Positions 21,847 to 31,679 are shown, counted from the stretch's first letter. The stretch is 64,000 bases of DNA from Cordylochernes scorpioides (GCA_030710605.1 CP092863.1:62890508-62954507), one strand, 5' to 3'. Notes: generated by a model not told the origin, from the letters alone. Numbers and translations are program-made.

Positions 21847-22179
21847 TGTTGGATCCTATAGTTAATAATTTCCTTAAATTCAATTTTATATATGAAAATT
21901 AAGCCAAAATATTCTAAATTCAATTGTACAATATAAATCTTTAATATGTAAATTTTAAAGCAATCAACATGTATGAAAATTTCCAGTTTGGTTAATTAAT
22001 AGTTTTTTTGTTTTCTCTCTCTCTCTCTACCACTAGTATCAAAATCTAAGTAAAAATTCATGTATTCTAAATTCATGTGGTAGCTACTCATAACTCTAAA
22101 ACCAAAGACAATAAAATAATTCAAGACAAGTGGCAAAGTGCTTCTTAGTATCCTTTACTGAACATTCAAGCCACGAACA
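21847..22179 (+). repeat. Pao/BEL copy 1, 3' LTR
   Basis: 333 bp, nearly identical to the 5' LTR. Followed by GTAAC. A T-rich tract (21779-21820) and the purine-rich GCCGGGGGAGTA precede it. Confidence 0.93.
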
Positions 22180-22250
22180 GTAACAAAACTGTTACAGAAA
22201 TGTCACACACTATTTATTTGGATTTAGTCTTTTTACCTTGTGTTTACTCT
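22180..22250. mobile_element. F1 foldback MITE, right arm
   Basis: Partner of the arm at 17125-17190, separated by Pao/BEL copy 1. Confidence 0.8.
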
Positions 22251-22351
22251 GTGAGCAATACCATAGTAACTCTTTCAAACGCCTTCAAAAAAAAAAACAT
22301 CCAAGCAAAAATACAGAAGTCAACATTCCATCATATTATGCACTCATGATA

Positions 22352-22420
22352 TGTCAATTCATTTTGTCTCCTCTCTAATTGTAAATACGCTGCTGTATCA
22401 CCTCATAAGCATAAATAAAT
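22352..22420 (+). repeat. LINE 3' tail
   Basis: Same 3' end (ttttgtctcctctctaattg ... cataaataaat) as the LINE inserted in the copia LTR at 6554-6865. Confidence 0.75.
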
Positions 22421-22765
22421 TGGTATCTGAACCAAAAGTCTGGAGCTAATTCTGGAATGTGGGATGAACTGACAGGCAGCAACCTATATTTTCAGGCTCA
22501 AAACTGGCCATACAAGACTGCTCCTCTTCCAGGATGGTGTAAAAACCTTCCCACAATGCAGCATCTGTAGGACTAAAGAGACCTCACCAGACCACTTCTT
22601 GGAATGCATGGAAGCCTCAAGACAAGGGACCTATATTCTAACCTTACCAAGATTGTCTTCTTCTTTCTTATCTACACTCAATCATATTAGGGTATCAAGC
22701 TTGTAAAGCTTGAGACTTGACAACCATCATGACTGGGTGAAGTAGAATGCGTCTGCCTTTGTCAT
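22421..22765 (+). pseudogene. LINE ORF2 C-terminus and 3' UTR, split by Pao/BEL copy 2
   Basis: Frame from about 22490: [19 protein letters not shown], then a C-x2-C ... H-x4-C knuckle (CSICRTKETSPDHFLEC), ending VSSL and a stop at about 22705. The 3' UTR (gacaaccatcatgactgggt ...) is cut at GTCAT by Pao/BEL copy 2 and resumes at 28277. This 3' UTR is the high-copy repeat found at 30900, 35219, 43428, 44755 and 45116. Confidence 0.75.
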
Positions 22766-23102
22766 TGTTCGTGGCATGAATGTTCAGTAAAAGATACTAA
22801 GAAGCACTTTGCCACTTGTCTTGAATTGTTTTATTTTCTTTGGGTTTTAGAGTTATGAGTAGCTACCACATGATTTTGAATACATGAATTTTACTTAGAT
22901 TTTGATACTAGTGGTAGAGAGAGAGAGAGAAAACAAAAAAAGCTATTAATTAATTAACCAAACTGTAAATTTACATACATGTTGATTGCTTTAAAATTTA
23001 CATATTAAAGATTTATATTGTACAATTGAATTTAGAAGATTTTGACTTAATTTTCATATATAAAATTGAATTTAAGGAAATTATTAACTATAGGATCCAA
23101 CA
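22766..23102 (-). repeat. Pao/BEL copy 2, 3' LTR
   Basis: 337 bp, bounded on the left by GTCAT; the purine-rich CCGGGGGAGTA lies just inside (minus strand). Confidence 0.92.
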
Positions 23103-23225
23103 TACTCCCCCGGCTGGGAAGAGATGACCAGAAAAAAAAAAAAAAATAAATAAAAATAAAAAAGAGTTCCAATAGTATAGATGCTGGACTAATTGATTCC
23201 GACTATGTAGCTAAGATTACAATTC

Positions 23226-24349
23226 TCATTGTTTGAAAGGTAATGGAATCAGCTTCCATCTTTGAGTATCCGATTGAGGTGAATCTTGGATGAGATTTTC
23301 AGATTCGTTGGCCAGTTCTCTTTCGGGAACTGCTGGATTATCAGACTCTGCGGCTGCTAAGCCGGATTCAATAGGATCTTCCCAAGATTTTGATTCAGCC
23401 TTTATGCATGAGCCTTGTTCGGTCGATTCCTCTAAATGTTCTTTGGAGAGTTGTCGACTTTCTGCCGCCTTCTCAAAATCTTCCAGATTGACTGCCTTTT
23501 CTAAAGCTTCGGGTCTTAAGACTTCTTTCTTCAAGATTTCTGGCCATTCTATATATGCCGATGAACTGTAATTTTCATCGTCGTCTTCAGATTCCTTGAC
23601 GTCTTCTAAGCATAGAGAATCGATGGGCTTCCAGCGGGATAATTTTGCCTTTTCACCGCTCTGTAGATAATCCTTTGTTGATGTATCTACAATTTCAACA
23701 GGTACAACTTTCTCTTTGCTTGACGATTCATTAGCTTCTGTATAAACATTGATTATGCCACTGGTAGCCTCTTTAGGTCGATTAAGATCAGCTTCAACTA
23801 CATTGAGGTGAGCTGAGTCATCATGGCACAGTTCTTTCTTATCCAGAGCTTCTACACTGACCACTGGTTCTTTCGAATATTTGCCTTCCGATTTATCAAT
23901 AACCGAAACTTCGGAGATTTCAATCTTTGGAGTCCCGATATCTTTGTTAGACTCTTCGTCTTCAATGACAAAAGTGGTTTCTAAAATTGAAGAATCTTCT
24001 TGATTCTCATCAATAGCCTCAGGAATGTCGGCATTCTCAGTTAAGAGAATTTTGATAAGTGATTCCTGGTGTGGGGGTTTCGGTTGTAAGAGAGGGAAGT
24101 TTTGATTTTCATTTAAATAGGAATACTTGAGTCTACCTCCAACTCTTAGAAGTCCTTGAGTGTCTAAAAAGGGATTTAGAGAAGTTAGCTTGTTGGACAG
24201 AGGTAGTTGTTTGTTTGACTTCAGTAATTTTATTTCTGTGCAGAATTCAACTTGCTGGATTGATTTGACTAAGACTTGAATTGCCTTTGTTAATTCTCTT
24301 GTTGTCAAAGGTCCTTTCTGACGAATTGGATCAAAGAGGAGGCAATTGT
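23226..24349 (-). pseudogene. Pao/BEL copy 2: pre-integrase motif and long acidic tail
   Basis: Begins after a one-base insertion (about 24350) that breaks the frame from RNase H. LLRVGGRLKYSYL is followed by an acidic open stretch of about 270 residues, with ESEDDDENYSSSAYIEW, RPEALEKAVNLEDFEKAAE and SKSWEDPIESGLAAAES, ending in the same KLIPLPFKQ as copy 1. No HHCC or DDE integrase residues are present. Copy 1 lacks the middle of this stretch through an in-frame deletion whose ends share the codons for ELANESEN. Confidence 0.85.
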
Positions 24350-24351
24350 AG

Positions 24352-25346
24352 TTAGAATCTCCAACACCAAGCTGTTATTCGGATCAATTTGGTCATTGTG
24401 GAATACCTTTCAATGAATTCTAGATTTAACATAGTTTCTGAATTTTGAATTAAGGTTGTTTGATCCAACACTTGACCCTCACCGACTTCTTCTTGAATGA
24501 TATTGAGATTTACTTGGGTTGGTGAAGAAGGAATATATCGAACATTATTTTCTTGAAGCCAAATAGGACCCCGCCACCAAATTCTTTGATTGACCAAGTC
24601 TTGAGGCATGATTCCTCTTGATGCGCAATCAGCTGGATTATCTTGACTGGATACATGGAACCAATCAGTGATTTGAGTCAAATTTTGAATTGACGACACT
24701 CTGTTCGAAACAAAGGCCTTCCATCTGCTGGCATCTGATCTTATCCAATCTATGCAGATTTGTGAATCAGTCCACAAAAGGGTTTTGTCAGGTTGAAAAG
24801 GAAATGATTCAAGAATGACTTGATTCAGTTGAGCCAAAAGCAATGCTGCACTTAGTTCAAGTCTTGGAATTGTAATGGTCTTTAATGGTGCAACCTTAGT
24901 TTTTGAGGTTATCAGATTGATTTTGATCTTTTGAATTTTGAATCTAGTTTTCAAGTAAAAAACTGCTGAATAAGCAATAAGGGATGCATCACAAAATCCA
25001 TGTAGTTGTAATTCTTCTATTTCAGAAGATGAGCTGTTCAGGTATCTTGGTATTTTGATTTCCTTTAGGCACGATAGTTGAGTTTGGAATTTATTCCAAT
25101 TTGACTTTATATCTGATTCAATTGGTTCATCCCATGAAGTTTTCTCAGCAGGAAGTTGACGTTTTCGCCTATAATAGGGTGGTGGCTTTATCTTAGGAAT
25201 AATCGAAGTTTCTTTCTTAGATGAGAGTGGTTCACTTGACTGAGAAGCGAGAGGTTGTTCTGGAGTGGATGGTTGACTTGATTCAGAAGGAAGTAATTGG
25301 TTTTGTTTAGTAGTAATTTGTGGAGTTAACTTAGAGATACGTGACT
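24352..25346 (-). pseudogene. Pao/BEL copy 2: linker and RNase H
   Basis: Frame after a one-base loss in an A-run (about 25346). Encodes the KETSIIPKI...PPYYRRKRQLP linker, WDEPIESD, LHGFCDASLIAYSAVFY, LELSAALLLAQ, WTDSQICIDW and NPADCASRG (the RNase H acidic residues), ending at a stop after ITAWCWRF caused by the insertion near 24350. Confidence 0.85.
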
Positions 25347-26957
25347 TTTAGATTTACTTGGAATTTCTTCAGATTTACTTGAATTATCTTCGGATCTACT
25401 TAGATTTTCTTCAGATTTACTTGAATTATCTTCAGATTCTTCTATAGAGGAGCATGAAAAATTGGAGTTCTGAGACATATGTGGCTCTGTATAATCCCCA
25501 GAACATCGGCAACTCTCTGAACCTCTGGTGGGAGATGTAGGGGACTTGGGCCCACTTTGGGCCTTGAAATCTTCAACAGAAGCCGATGAGAGAGTGTAAC
25601 TCTGCTCTGGGCTCATCGGGTAGGATGGCAGATTATCAACTCGGTTCTGGCTCTCTATAGAGTCTTCTTCTATAGGAATTGGAATCTGCTTGGAGCACCC
25701 AGGGCTTGATGGCATTTCGACCAAAGGGGACATGGCCTCTTTCAGGCTGTGAACTGATACTTGTAAGGGGGTTGGAGAGTTGTGTTTGGAGCTCTGTAGG
25801 CTCAAAGTTAGAGACGGTGACCCTTGAACAGAGTCTGGTAGACTTGGAGAGGTCTGAATGGACCCCGGCAGACTTGGAAAGTTCTGAGTGAACTCCTTTA
25901 GACTTGGAGAGTTCTGAATGGACTCTTGTAGACTTGGAGAGTTCTGAGTGAACTCCTTTAGACTTGGAGAGTTCTGAATGGACTCTTGTAGACTTGGAGA
26001 TGGGGCATTCTTAATACCCAACTGGGCCTTAGAAATTGGAACATCTTCAAGTTCCCAGAATTTTCTTATGCTGGAATCAAGTTCAGTGGTACAGTGATTG
26101 ATTACCGAAGTATTCGACTTAATAGTTGAATGGATTCTCCCAGAAACAAGCCAACCTAACTTGGTATTAAGTGCTATAGGATGGTGCTTTAAATCTGTTT
26201 TATGACCTAGAATTATTTCTACAAAGGTATCTGCACCCAAAATTAGGTCTATGGGCTTGGTGACATAGAATTCTGGGTCTGCCAAGAGCAAATTTTCTAA
26301 ATGAGGAAAGTCTGCTGACTGAATTTGGAAGTTTGGAAGGTCTGCAGTTACCCTTCCAACCACAAATGCTCTGGCAGAAAATAATTGATCATTATGATGT
26401 GGGGTGAACTCTATTTCAACCTGCGATGTTGTCCTGTTGACAACAATGTCACCTACACCTTTTAGTGTATAAGAATTTTTCCTTTTTTCAAGTCCCAACT
26501 TGTGGCAACATTGTTCTGAAATTAGGCTTATTTGGGACCCATTGTCCACTAATGCTCTACATAGCACAAATGAGCCATCCTTCGCCTTGACTTTAATAAG
26601 GGCTGTTGACAGTAGAATATTTGTTTCCGTTTCCAAAGGCATCACATTACAGATGGTATTTGTTGAAATCAACATCTCTTGAGAGGTTGTTGGTTGTGAA
26701 ATGGATGGTTCAGAGTTGTATTGATGCAGAAGAGTATGATGGTTCTGCTTGCAGTTTTTACATCTTGATGTGATGAGACATTTGGATATCTCATGATTTG
26801 CTCTAAGGCAATTTTGACAAAGTTTATGTTTTTTAACTAATTCCCATTTTTTAGGCAAGGGAAGATTTATGAATCTCTGGCAGTCATTTAGTTTATGAAT
26901 TTGATGACATAAAATACAATTTTGACCTTTGTTGACATAAAGGCCTTGAGCCATCAT
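25326..26957 (-). CDS. Pao/BEL copy 2: zinc knuckles, protease and Ser/Pro-rich segment
   Basis: 543 codons: Cys/His knuckles, the ALVDNGSQISLIS protease, LGWLVSGRIH, KFWELEDVP, the PSL(Q/K)E repeats, and then, unbroken here, the Ser/Pro/Glu-rich segment that copy 1 has in another frame. This shows that the segment is an authentic in-frame part of the family's polyprotein. In-frame stops just upstream (26958-26963, TAG TAA on the minus strand) separate it from gag. Confidence 0.9.
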   Translation of the reverse strand: MMAQGLYVNKGQNCILCHQIHKLNDCQRFINLPLPKKWELVKKHKLCQNCLRANHEISKCLITSRCKNCKQNHHTLLHQYNSEPSISQPTTSQEMLISTNTICNVMPLETETNILLSTALIKVKAKDGSFVLCRALVDNGSQISLISEQCCHKLGLEKRKNSYTLKGVGDIVVNRTTSQVEIEFTPHHNDQLFSARAFVVGRVTADLPNFQIQSADFPHLENLLLADPEFYVTKPIDLILGADTFVEIILGHKTDLKHHPIALNTKLGWLVSGRIHSTIKSNTSVINHCTTELDSSIRKFWELEDVPISKAQLGIKNAPSPSLQESIQNSPSLKEFTQNSPSLQESIQNSPSLKEFTQNFPSLPGSIQTSPSLPDSVQGSPSLTLSLQSSKHNSPTPLQVSVHSLKEAMSPLVEMPSSPGCSKQIPIPIEEDSIESQNRVDNLPSYPMSPEQSYTLSSASVEDFKAQSGPKSPTSPTRGSESCRCSGDYTEPHMSQNSNFSCSSIEESEDNSSKSEENLSRSEDNSSKSEEIPSKSKSHVSLS

Positions 26958-26963
26958 ATTTTA

Positions 26964-27863
26964 CTAAGAAGTTTTTTGTTCCTGGAACAAAGGAATTCTC
27001 ATACCTTGCAGGCTTCTAGCATGTTTTTCTAAAAAATTCACAAAGTTTTCAAATGTTGGATATTCTTCATTTTGAAGGGTTAATTCCCATTCTTTCCTGA
27101 GGGCTTCACCAATTCTTTTTTCAAAAAAATTGATCAGGATTAGATCTGTTAATGTGTTTTTCTCAAGTCCTAGCACTGAGAGATTTCTAATGCCTTCATT
27201 GCAAACATCAAGGATTTCATAGAGAGAACCAGCCGAAATAGATTTTAATGGCCTTATGGAGAATATTTTGTTGATTTGTGAAAAAGCCAATTCTCTTCTG
27301 TTATTAAATCTATTGCATAAGGTATCCCATGCTTGCTGGTAGTTTTTGTCAGAAATGGGAAAACCCCGAATCAACTTTTCCGCAGGACCCTTAACAGATG
27401 CATTTAGATATTGAAATTTTTGTATTTCCGTTAGTGTTTGATTTGAATTAATGGTGGAGTTAAATATTTCTCTAAAACTAAGCCAATTGGCTGAATCACC
27501 ATTGAAAATGGGTAAATTTATCTTAGGTAAATTAACATTGGATTCGGGCAGTTGTTTATCACTATGAATATTTTCTTTGGTTTCAATCAAAGATAAAGCT
27601 TCCTCAATAGACACCAACATATTAAAAATATCCTCTTTGGCTTTTGAATAATCGTCATATTGTTTATCATCTAACTCTGATTCTAATAATGTGTTGATAA
27701 CTTGATTTAGGCTAATTTCACTTTCATTAACTTTTTGTTGGAATAGCTTTAATCTATGTATGTTTTTGGATTCTACAATAGCTTTATTCTTTGATTCCAG
27801 ATCCTTTATTTCCTGAATAATAAAGTTGAATTTGTGCCGAATTTTAACTTCTGATTTGGGCAT
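26964..27863 (-). CDS. Pao/BEL copy 2: gag
   Basis: 299 codons from ATG 27863, colinear with residues 1-299 of copy 1 (LPIFNGDSANWLSFREIF, ARSLQGMRIPLFQEQKTS), then two adjacent stop codons. A few substitutions relative to copy 1, mostly in the N-terminal charged region. Confidence 0.9.
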   Translation of the reverse strand: MPKSEVKIRHKFNFIIQEIKDLESKNKAIVESKNIHRLKLFQQKVNESEISLNQVINTLLESELDDKQYDDYSKAKEDIFNMLVSIEEALSLIETKENIHSDKQLPESNVNLPKINLPIFNGDSANWLSFREIFNSTINSNQTLTEIQKFQYLNASVKGPAEKLIRGFPISDKNYQQAWDTLCNRFNNRRELAFSQINKIFSIRPLKSISAGSLYEILDVCNEGIRNLSVLGLEKNTLTDLILINFFEKRIGEALRKEWELTLQNEEYPTFENFVNFLEKHARSLQGMRIPLFQEQKTS

Positions 27864-27942
27864 GACTTTATTTTAAGAATTTTAAGTTTTCAAATGGCTT
27901 ACCTTAATTTTTTAAAGTATCCGGCTCGATGAGGGACCATAA

Positions 27943-28276
27943 TGTTCGTGGCATGAATGTTCAGTAAAAGATACTAAGAAGCACTTTGCCACTTGTCTTG
28001 AATTGTTTTATTTTCTTTGGGTTTTAGAGTTATGAGTAGCTACCACATGATTTTGAATACATGAATTTTACTTAGATTTTGATACTAGTGGTAGAGAGAG
28101 AGAGAAAACAAAAAAAGTTATTAATTAATTAACCAAACTGTAAATTTACATCATGTTGATTGCTTTAAAATTTACATATTAAAGATTTATATTGTACAAT
28201 TGAATTTAGAAGATTTTGACTTAATTTTCATATATAAAATTGAATTTAAGGAAATTATTAACTATAGGATCCAACA
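27943..28276 (-). repeat. Pao/BEL copy 2, 5' LTR
   Basis: 334 bp, followed by GTCAT. The primer-binding site starting TGGTCCCTC is just inside, as in copy 1. Confidence 0.92.
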
Positions 28277-28540
28277 GTCATTAAGACTGGGAGCACTACT
28301 CAGTAGCAGGCCGACTTAGCTCCAAAAGAAATGGCCGCCTCTGACATGAGGAACAGACGCCATGTGCAGCCGCTCCTAACATGGAGTACAAACGCTACTC
28401 ATCCTGTATCCCTGGATTAGGAGCCCTTACAGGGTACTATCAGCCGGGCCAGCTGAGCCCAGGTTTTTTAGTGAGCTTGTTACTGCTCCCCCTCCTCCTT
28501 TTTCATCCGGGCTTGGGACTGGCAAAGGCAGAGAGAGAGA
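28277..28540 (+). repeat. LINE 3' UTR, second half (after Pao/BEL copy 2)
   Basis: Resumes the LINE 3' region cut at GTCAT: 'actgggagcactactcagtg', 'tcctaacatggagtacaaac', 'cctggattaggagcccttac', ending near (GA)n at 28532. The stretch 28541-28785 that follows is AT-rich and shows no gene. Confidence 0.75.
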
Positions 28541-28837
28541 GAGTTACAATACCTTAGTGACTCTTTCAAACGCATACAAAAAAGAAACATCCAAGTAAAA
28601 AAATACTGAAGTCAACACATTCCATCATTGGACATCAAAGTCCCAATGGGTATCAATTCACATTATTAATTAAAATATAAGAGTATTTTCTGAAATTATT
28701 AATTATATATTATCATATAAAAACATCCACTAGAAATGAATGTTGTAATGAAATCATCTAACTTACTTTAATTCAAGTTCTGATCTCTTGGGAGTGTCGA
28801 ATTAAAGAGGTTAAACTATTATTAGCTAGGCTTTTAT

Positions 28838-28970
28838 ACAGTTAAACCTGTCTATAGCGCCCCCTCTTGGGACTCACCAAAATAGGGTGCTATAGAGAGG
28901 GGGGTGCTATAGACAGGTCACTTTTAATGTAAATCGCATCGTACTACATATTTAAAATCGGGCGCTATAA
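28838..28970. mobile_element. P2-family pogo-type MITE, interrupted
   Basis: Starts CAGTTAAACCTGTCTATAGC, with the 'cttgggactcaccaaaatag' and 'aggtcacttttaatgtaaat' blocks. It is broken after 'gggcgctata' by the poly-T end of the SINE at 28971. Confidence 0.75.
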
Positions 28971-29287
28971 TTTTTTTTTTTTTGCTTATCCCTAGTACAC
29001 GTGGTACAGGCCATGATAATCATGGTGGGTAGTTAGCGACTGCTTTTTACTGTAAGCGCACCACGTGTCTACACATGTGAAAGCAGTTCGACTTTGCACT
29101 TACAAATGTGCCAGAGCCCCGTTTGGTTACTTGCACTCGCTGGTGGGGTTGGACTTTTGCAAGAATCGGGAGGCCATTGGAGCATTTTTTTTTTTTTTTA
29201 AACAGAAAAAAGTGTCCAATGCGGGGATCGAACCCGGGTCGTAGTGGTCGTAAACAAACGGTTTAACCAGCCTTCCACCGACCCCCC
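28971..29287 (-). mobile_element. tRNA-derived SINE
   Basis: Minus-strand SINE of about 315 bp: a tRNA-like head at 29205-29287 with box A (TGGAAGGCTGGTTAAACCG) and box B (GGGTTCGATCCC), a unique body (the 'ccatgattatcatggcctgt' part reads on this strand), and a poly-A tail (T-run at 28971-28983). Other copies are at 55564-55882 and 57585-57911, with partial ones at 35090, 35569 and 36296. Confidence 0.8.
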
Positions 29288-29508
29288 GTAATATAAATTA
29301 ATTATATTAATTGAAACCATTGTGTGTACTTTTTTGTATTTATTTATTTTCTTTTTTTTTCATGATTAACTTTTAGTATCAGGAACAAAATGGCAATAAT
29401 ACATATTTTTGAAACATAAATAATTACAAATAATATTTTATTCTAATTGAAGAATATAGCACTTGAAAGGAAATAAATATGGAAAATAAAAAGAAAATTT
29501 AAAAATAA

Positions 29509-29787
29509 TCATGAAGATCTTTTTAAAAATTTCTTTATAGATGTCTGTTTTTGCACTGAAATCCTATTCAAGATGTATTCCAGATGGTCTATTTTAAAAA
29601 AACATGCATGCCTTTCTTCCTCTGGAATGTCTTTTAAATAACAAGGAGCTTTTATTGTATTAAAGGCATCCACTGCTGCTGCAGGTGTTATTGATTTTGT
29701 GTTTAAATCTTTTATAATAACACCGGAAATGGAATATTGAAATAAAGTGTTATCATAATCATTGTGGCTACATTTTATGAAGATTTA
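29509..29787 (-). pseudogene. C-terminal fragment of a pogo/Tigger-like transposase
   Basis: An open minus-strand stretch (SHNDYDNTLFQYSISG, ITPAAAVDAFNTI, LEYILNRISVQKQTSIKKFL) ending in TGA at 29509-29511. The pattern, a helix ending in (K/R)QT.I..F just before the stop, matches the C-terminus of many pogo/Tigger transposases. The upstream catalytic part is not found. A 'gtcgaattaatgaggttata' end at about 30215-30240 could be one terminus of the parent element. No search was possible. Confidence 0.45.
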
Positions 29788-30240
29788 TTTATTTAAAAGA
29801 AATTATTTGTTAATTTTAAAATAACTAAAATATTTCAATGCTGAAAATTAAAAAGAAAATAATATTATTAATTAGCGCACGAAGCCTAAATTCCCGGTTA
29901 AAAAAATAATAACACTCGTGACATTGCGCAACGGCACTGCAAAGTGAAACTTAAACTAACAGAAACCAAAAGTGCGCAGGCGCGATCCTATCGGCGCCTG
30001 TCGATCATTGCCGCTTACCGCCACCGTAAGACCTTTTTAGCGATAAAGTTGTATATAAAAAAACATTCATCTATCGAAATTCGAATTTTAAAATGGTCGA
30101 ACTATCAGAACTGTCGTATTATCAATACTGTCGAATTACGGTTTGTTATTTGATAGGCCGGAGGTTGGGACATCAGAATATGGTCGAATTAAGGTAGAGT
30201 GTCGAATTTGCATGTGTCGAATTAATGAGGTTATACTGTA
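29788..30240. other. AT-rich DNA ending in a P3-like terminal repeat
   Basis: Repeated 'gtcgaatta' motifs at about 30064-30240, ending GAGGTTATACTGTA. No gene seen. Confidence 0.45.
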
Positions 30241-30532
30241 GATATAGGCCTATATGGAAGGGAAAAAAGTTCACATTTTAGATTACTTTATTCCTCCGAT
30301 TCAATGATATTTAGTACTTTAACCCAGTTATTTTTTGGACAAGCACATGATGTGTCGAAGCCGATTTATAAGCTTGGTTCCATTGTTAAATCTTGCTGTT
30401 AACAATTTAAATATTTATTGATACATTCATGATATTCACCTCAAAACTAATAATATAAACTTATCTTACTCATTATGTTTTTCTTTTTTATTCTTCATTA
30501 TTTTTTAGACATCTTTCAAACTTGACATATGT

Positions 30533-31202
30533 TTGTCTTCTTCTTTCTTATCTCCACTCAATCACATTAAGGTATCAAGCTTGTAAAGCTTGAGACTTTT
30601 AATGGTATCTGCCAGGGATGAGTAGCCTAGGGTAGCCTAGTGGACATGGCATCTGCCCGGTAAGCGGAACACTATGGGTTCGTTTCCCATCCCTGGACAC
30701 TTTTATTTTTCCGTTTATCATTACTCTTTACAATTTATCCTTTCATAATTCATCCCTAAGGTTGGAAATAATCGTTATTTCTCCTTAAAAATAAATTTCG
30801 ATTTTTCATTTAAAAGAAACACATCCGGGATGGTTTTCAAATGTTGTTTTACAATCAATACAACTGTGCGACGACCTATGCAGCATAGCTGGGAGATTTG
30901 ACAACCATCATGACTGGGTGAAGTAGAATGCCTTTGTCATCAAGACTGGGAGCACTACTCAGTGGCAGGCCGACTTAGCTCCAAAAGAAATGGCCGCCTC
31001 TGACATGAGGAACAGACGCCATGTGCAGCGCTCCTAACATGGAGTACAAACACTGTTCATTCTGTATCCCTGGATTAGGAGCCCTTACAGGGTACTATCA
31101 GCCGGGTCAGCTGAGCCCAGGCTTTTTAGTGAGCTTGTTACTGCTTCCCCTCCTCTTTTTTCATCCAGGCTTGGGACCGGTAAAAGCAGAGTTTGTGTTG
31201 AA
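30533..31202 (+). repeat. LINE 3' region split by a tRNA-SINE
   Basis: The LINE end (ttcttctttcttatctccac ... cttgtaaagcttgagactt) is cut near 30600 and resumes near 30899 (gacaaccatcatgactgggt) through the 3' UTR to about 31202. The inserted DNA carries the tRNA-like head at 30627. An open frame at 31021 is part of this UTR and is not a gene. Confidence 0.65.
30627..30699 (+). pseudogene. tRNA-like SINE head (GGT anticodon position)
   Basis: Same module as in the Helitrons at 9298 and 10506: 'tagcctagtgg' box A, 'tctgcccggtaagcgga' anticodon arm, 'gggttcg' box B core, ending CCTGGACAC. Several changes in the variable and T-arm. Here it stands outside any Helitron. Confidence 0.6.
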
Positions 31203-31223
31203 ATAAAATATGTATATATAAAT

Positions 31224-31385
31224 TATGATAAGGCACAATTTGGATTATAGATTATAAACACAAGGTAATAAGACCAAATCCAAATAAATAAATATTGTGT
31301 GACGTTTCAGTAACAACGCTGTTAACGAAACGTCACGCACTATTTATTTATTTGGATTTGGTCTTATTACCTTGTGTTTATATAT
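31224..31385. mobile_element. F1 foldback MITE
   Basis: Nearly perfect palindrome of about 160 bp: GGCACAATTTGGATTATAG ... AAGGTAATAAGACC on the left and its complement on the right, with the centre near 'acgctgttaacg'. Inserted at AT-rich DNA. Confidence 0.8.
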
Positions 31386-31435
31386 AAATTAATTACATAA
31401 GACTGATCAATATCTGAAAGGACATTCAGAATTCA

Positions 31436-31576
31436 TCAGTTGTTACAAGCTTTTTCATGGAAACCCGAAACTTCCATTGGAATTTCTTTATCTCTTAACA
31501 CCTTAATTACAGAGTGTTTCTTCATTTTAAAAATCACGCCATTATCTGCCACAATGTCAGGGCTATCATCCAGTAC
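31436..31576 (-). CDS. Orphan terminal coding exon, unknown gene
   Basis: On the minus strand a good acceptor (tctcttccag) at 31577-31578 precedes 46 codons and a stop: VLDDSPDIVADNGVIFKMKK ... IPMEVSGFHEKACNN. No stop or repeat interrupts it, and the composition is protein-like. I do not recognise the family. No partner exons were found nearby, so it may belong to a gene beginning to the right, or be a relic. An F1 foldback (31224) lies just downstream. Confidence 0.35.
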   Translation of the reverse strand, partial: VLDDSPDIVADNGVIFKMKKHSVIKVLRDKEIPMEVSGFHEKACNN

Positions 31577-31679
31577 CTGGAAGAGATTATATGTTTGAAA
31601 TCCACTGCACTTTATCATCCAAAACATTGTGGCCACACAAGAGGCAGATTTTAGATTTCAAAATATTTTATTGACCTTA

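Larger units (their letters stand above)
17191..22179 (+). mobile_element. Pao/BEL retrotransposon copy 1, lacking RT and integrase
   Basis: 4,989 bp with two 333-bp LTRs (TGTTGGATCC ... GAACA) and target duplication GTAAC (17186-17190, 22180-22184). A candidate primer-binding site beginning TGGTCCCTC is at 17527 and a purine-rich CCGGGGGAGTA precedes the 3' LTR. LTRs differ at about two positions, so the insertion is recent. The coding part keeps gag, zinc knuckles, protease, a linker and RNase H, but has no RT palm and no integrase catalytic core. Ser/Pro-rich and acidic segments stand in their places. The second copy (22766-28276) has the same architecture. Confidence 0.93.
22766..28276 (-). 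mobile_element. Pao/BEL retrotransposon copy 2, lacking RT and integrase
   Basis: 5,511 bp on the minus strand, same family as copy 1. LTRs are at 22766-23102 and 27943-28276, with target duplication GTCAT (22761-22765 and 28277-28281). It is about 522 bp longer than copy 1, almost all in the acidic C-terminal region. LTRs differ by a few substitutions and small indels in the (GA)n and TA steps. It carries the same replacement of RT and integrase, so that structure existed before both insertions. Confidence 0.93.

Noticed and set aside
17191-28276. Endogenous retrovirus with an envelope gene
   Set aside because: Both BEL elements end with the acidic tail directly before the purine tract. There is no signal peptide, transmembrane anchor or glycoprotein-like frame.
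31021-31206. ORF with a hydrophobic stretch ([14 protein letters not shown])
   Set aside because: It is the LINE 3' UTR repeat found at least six times; the signal-like segment is by chance.
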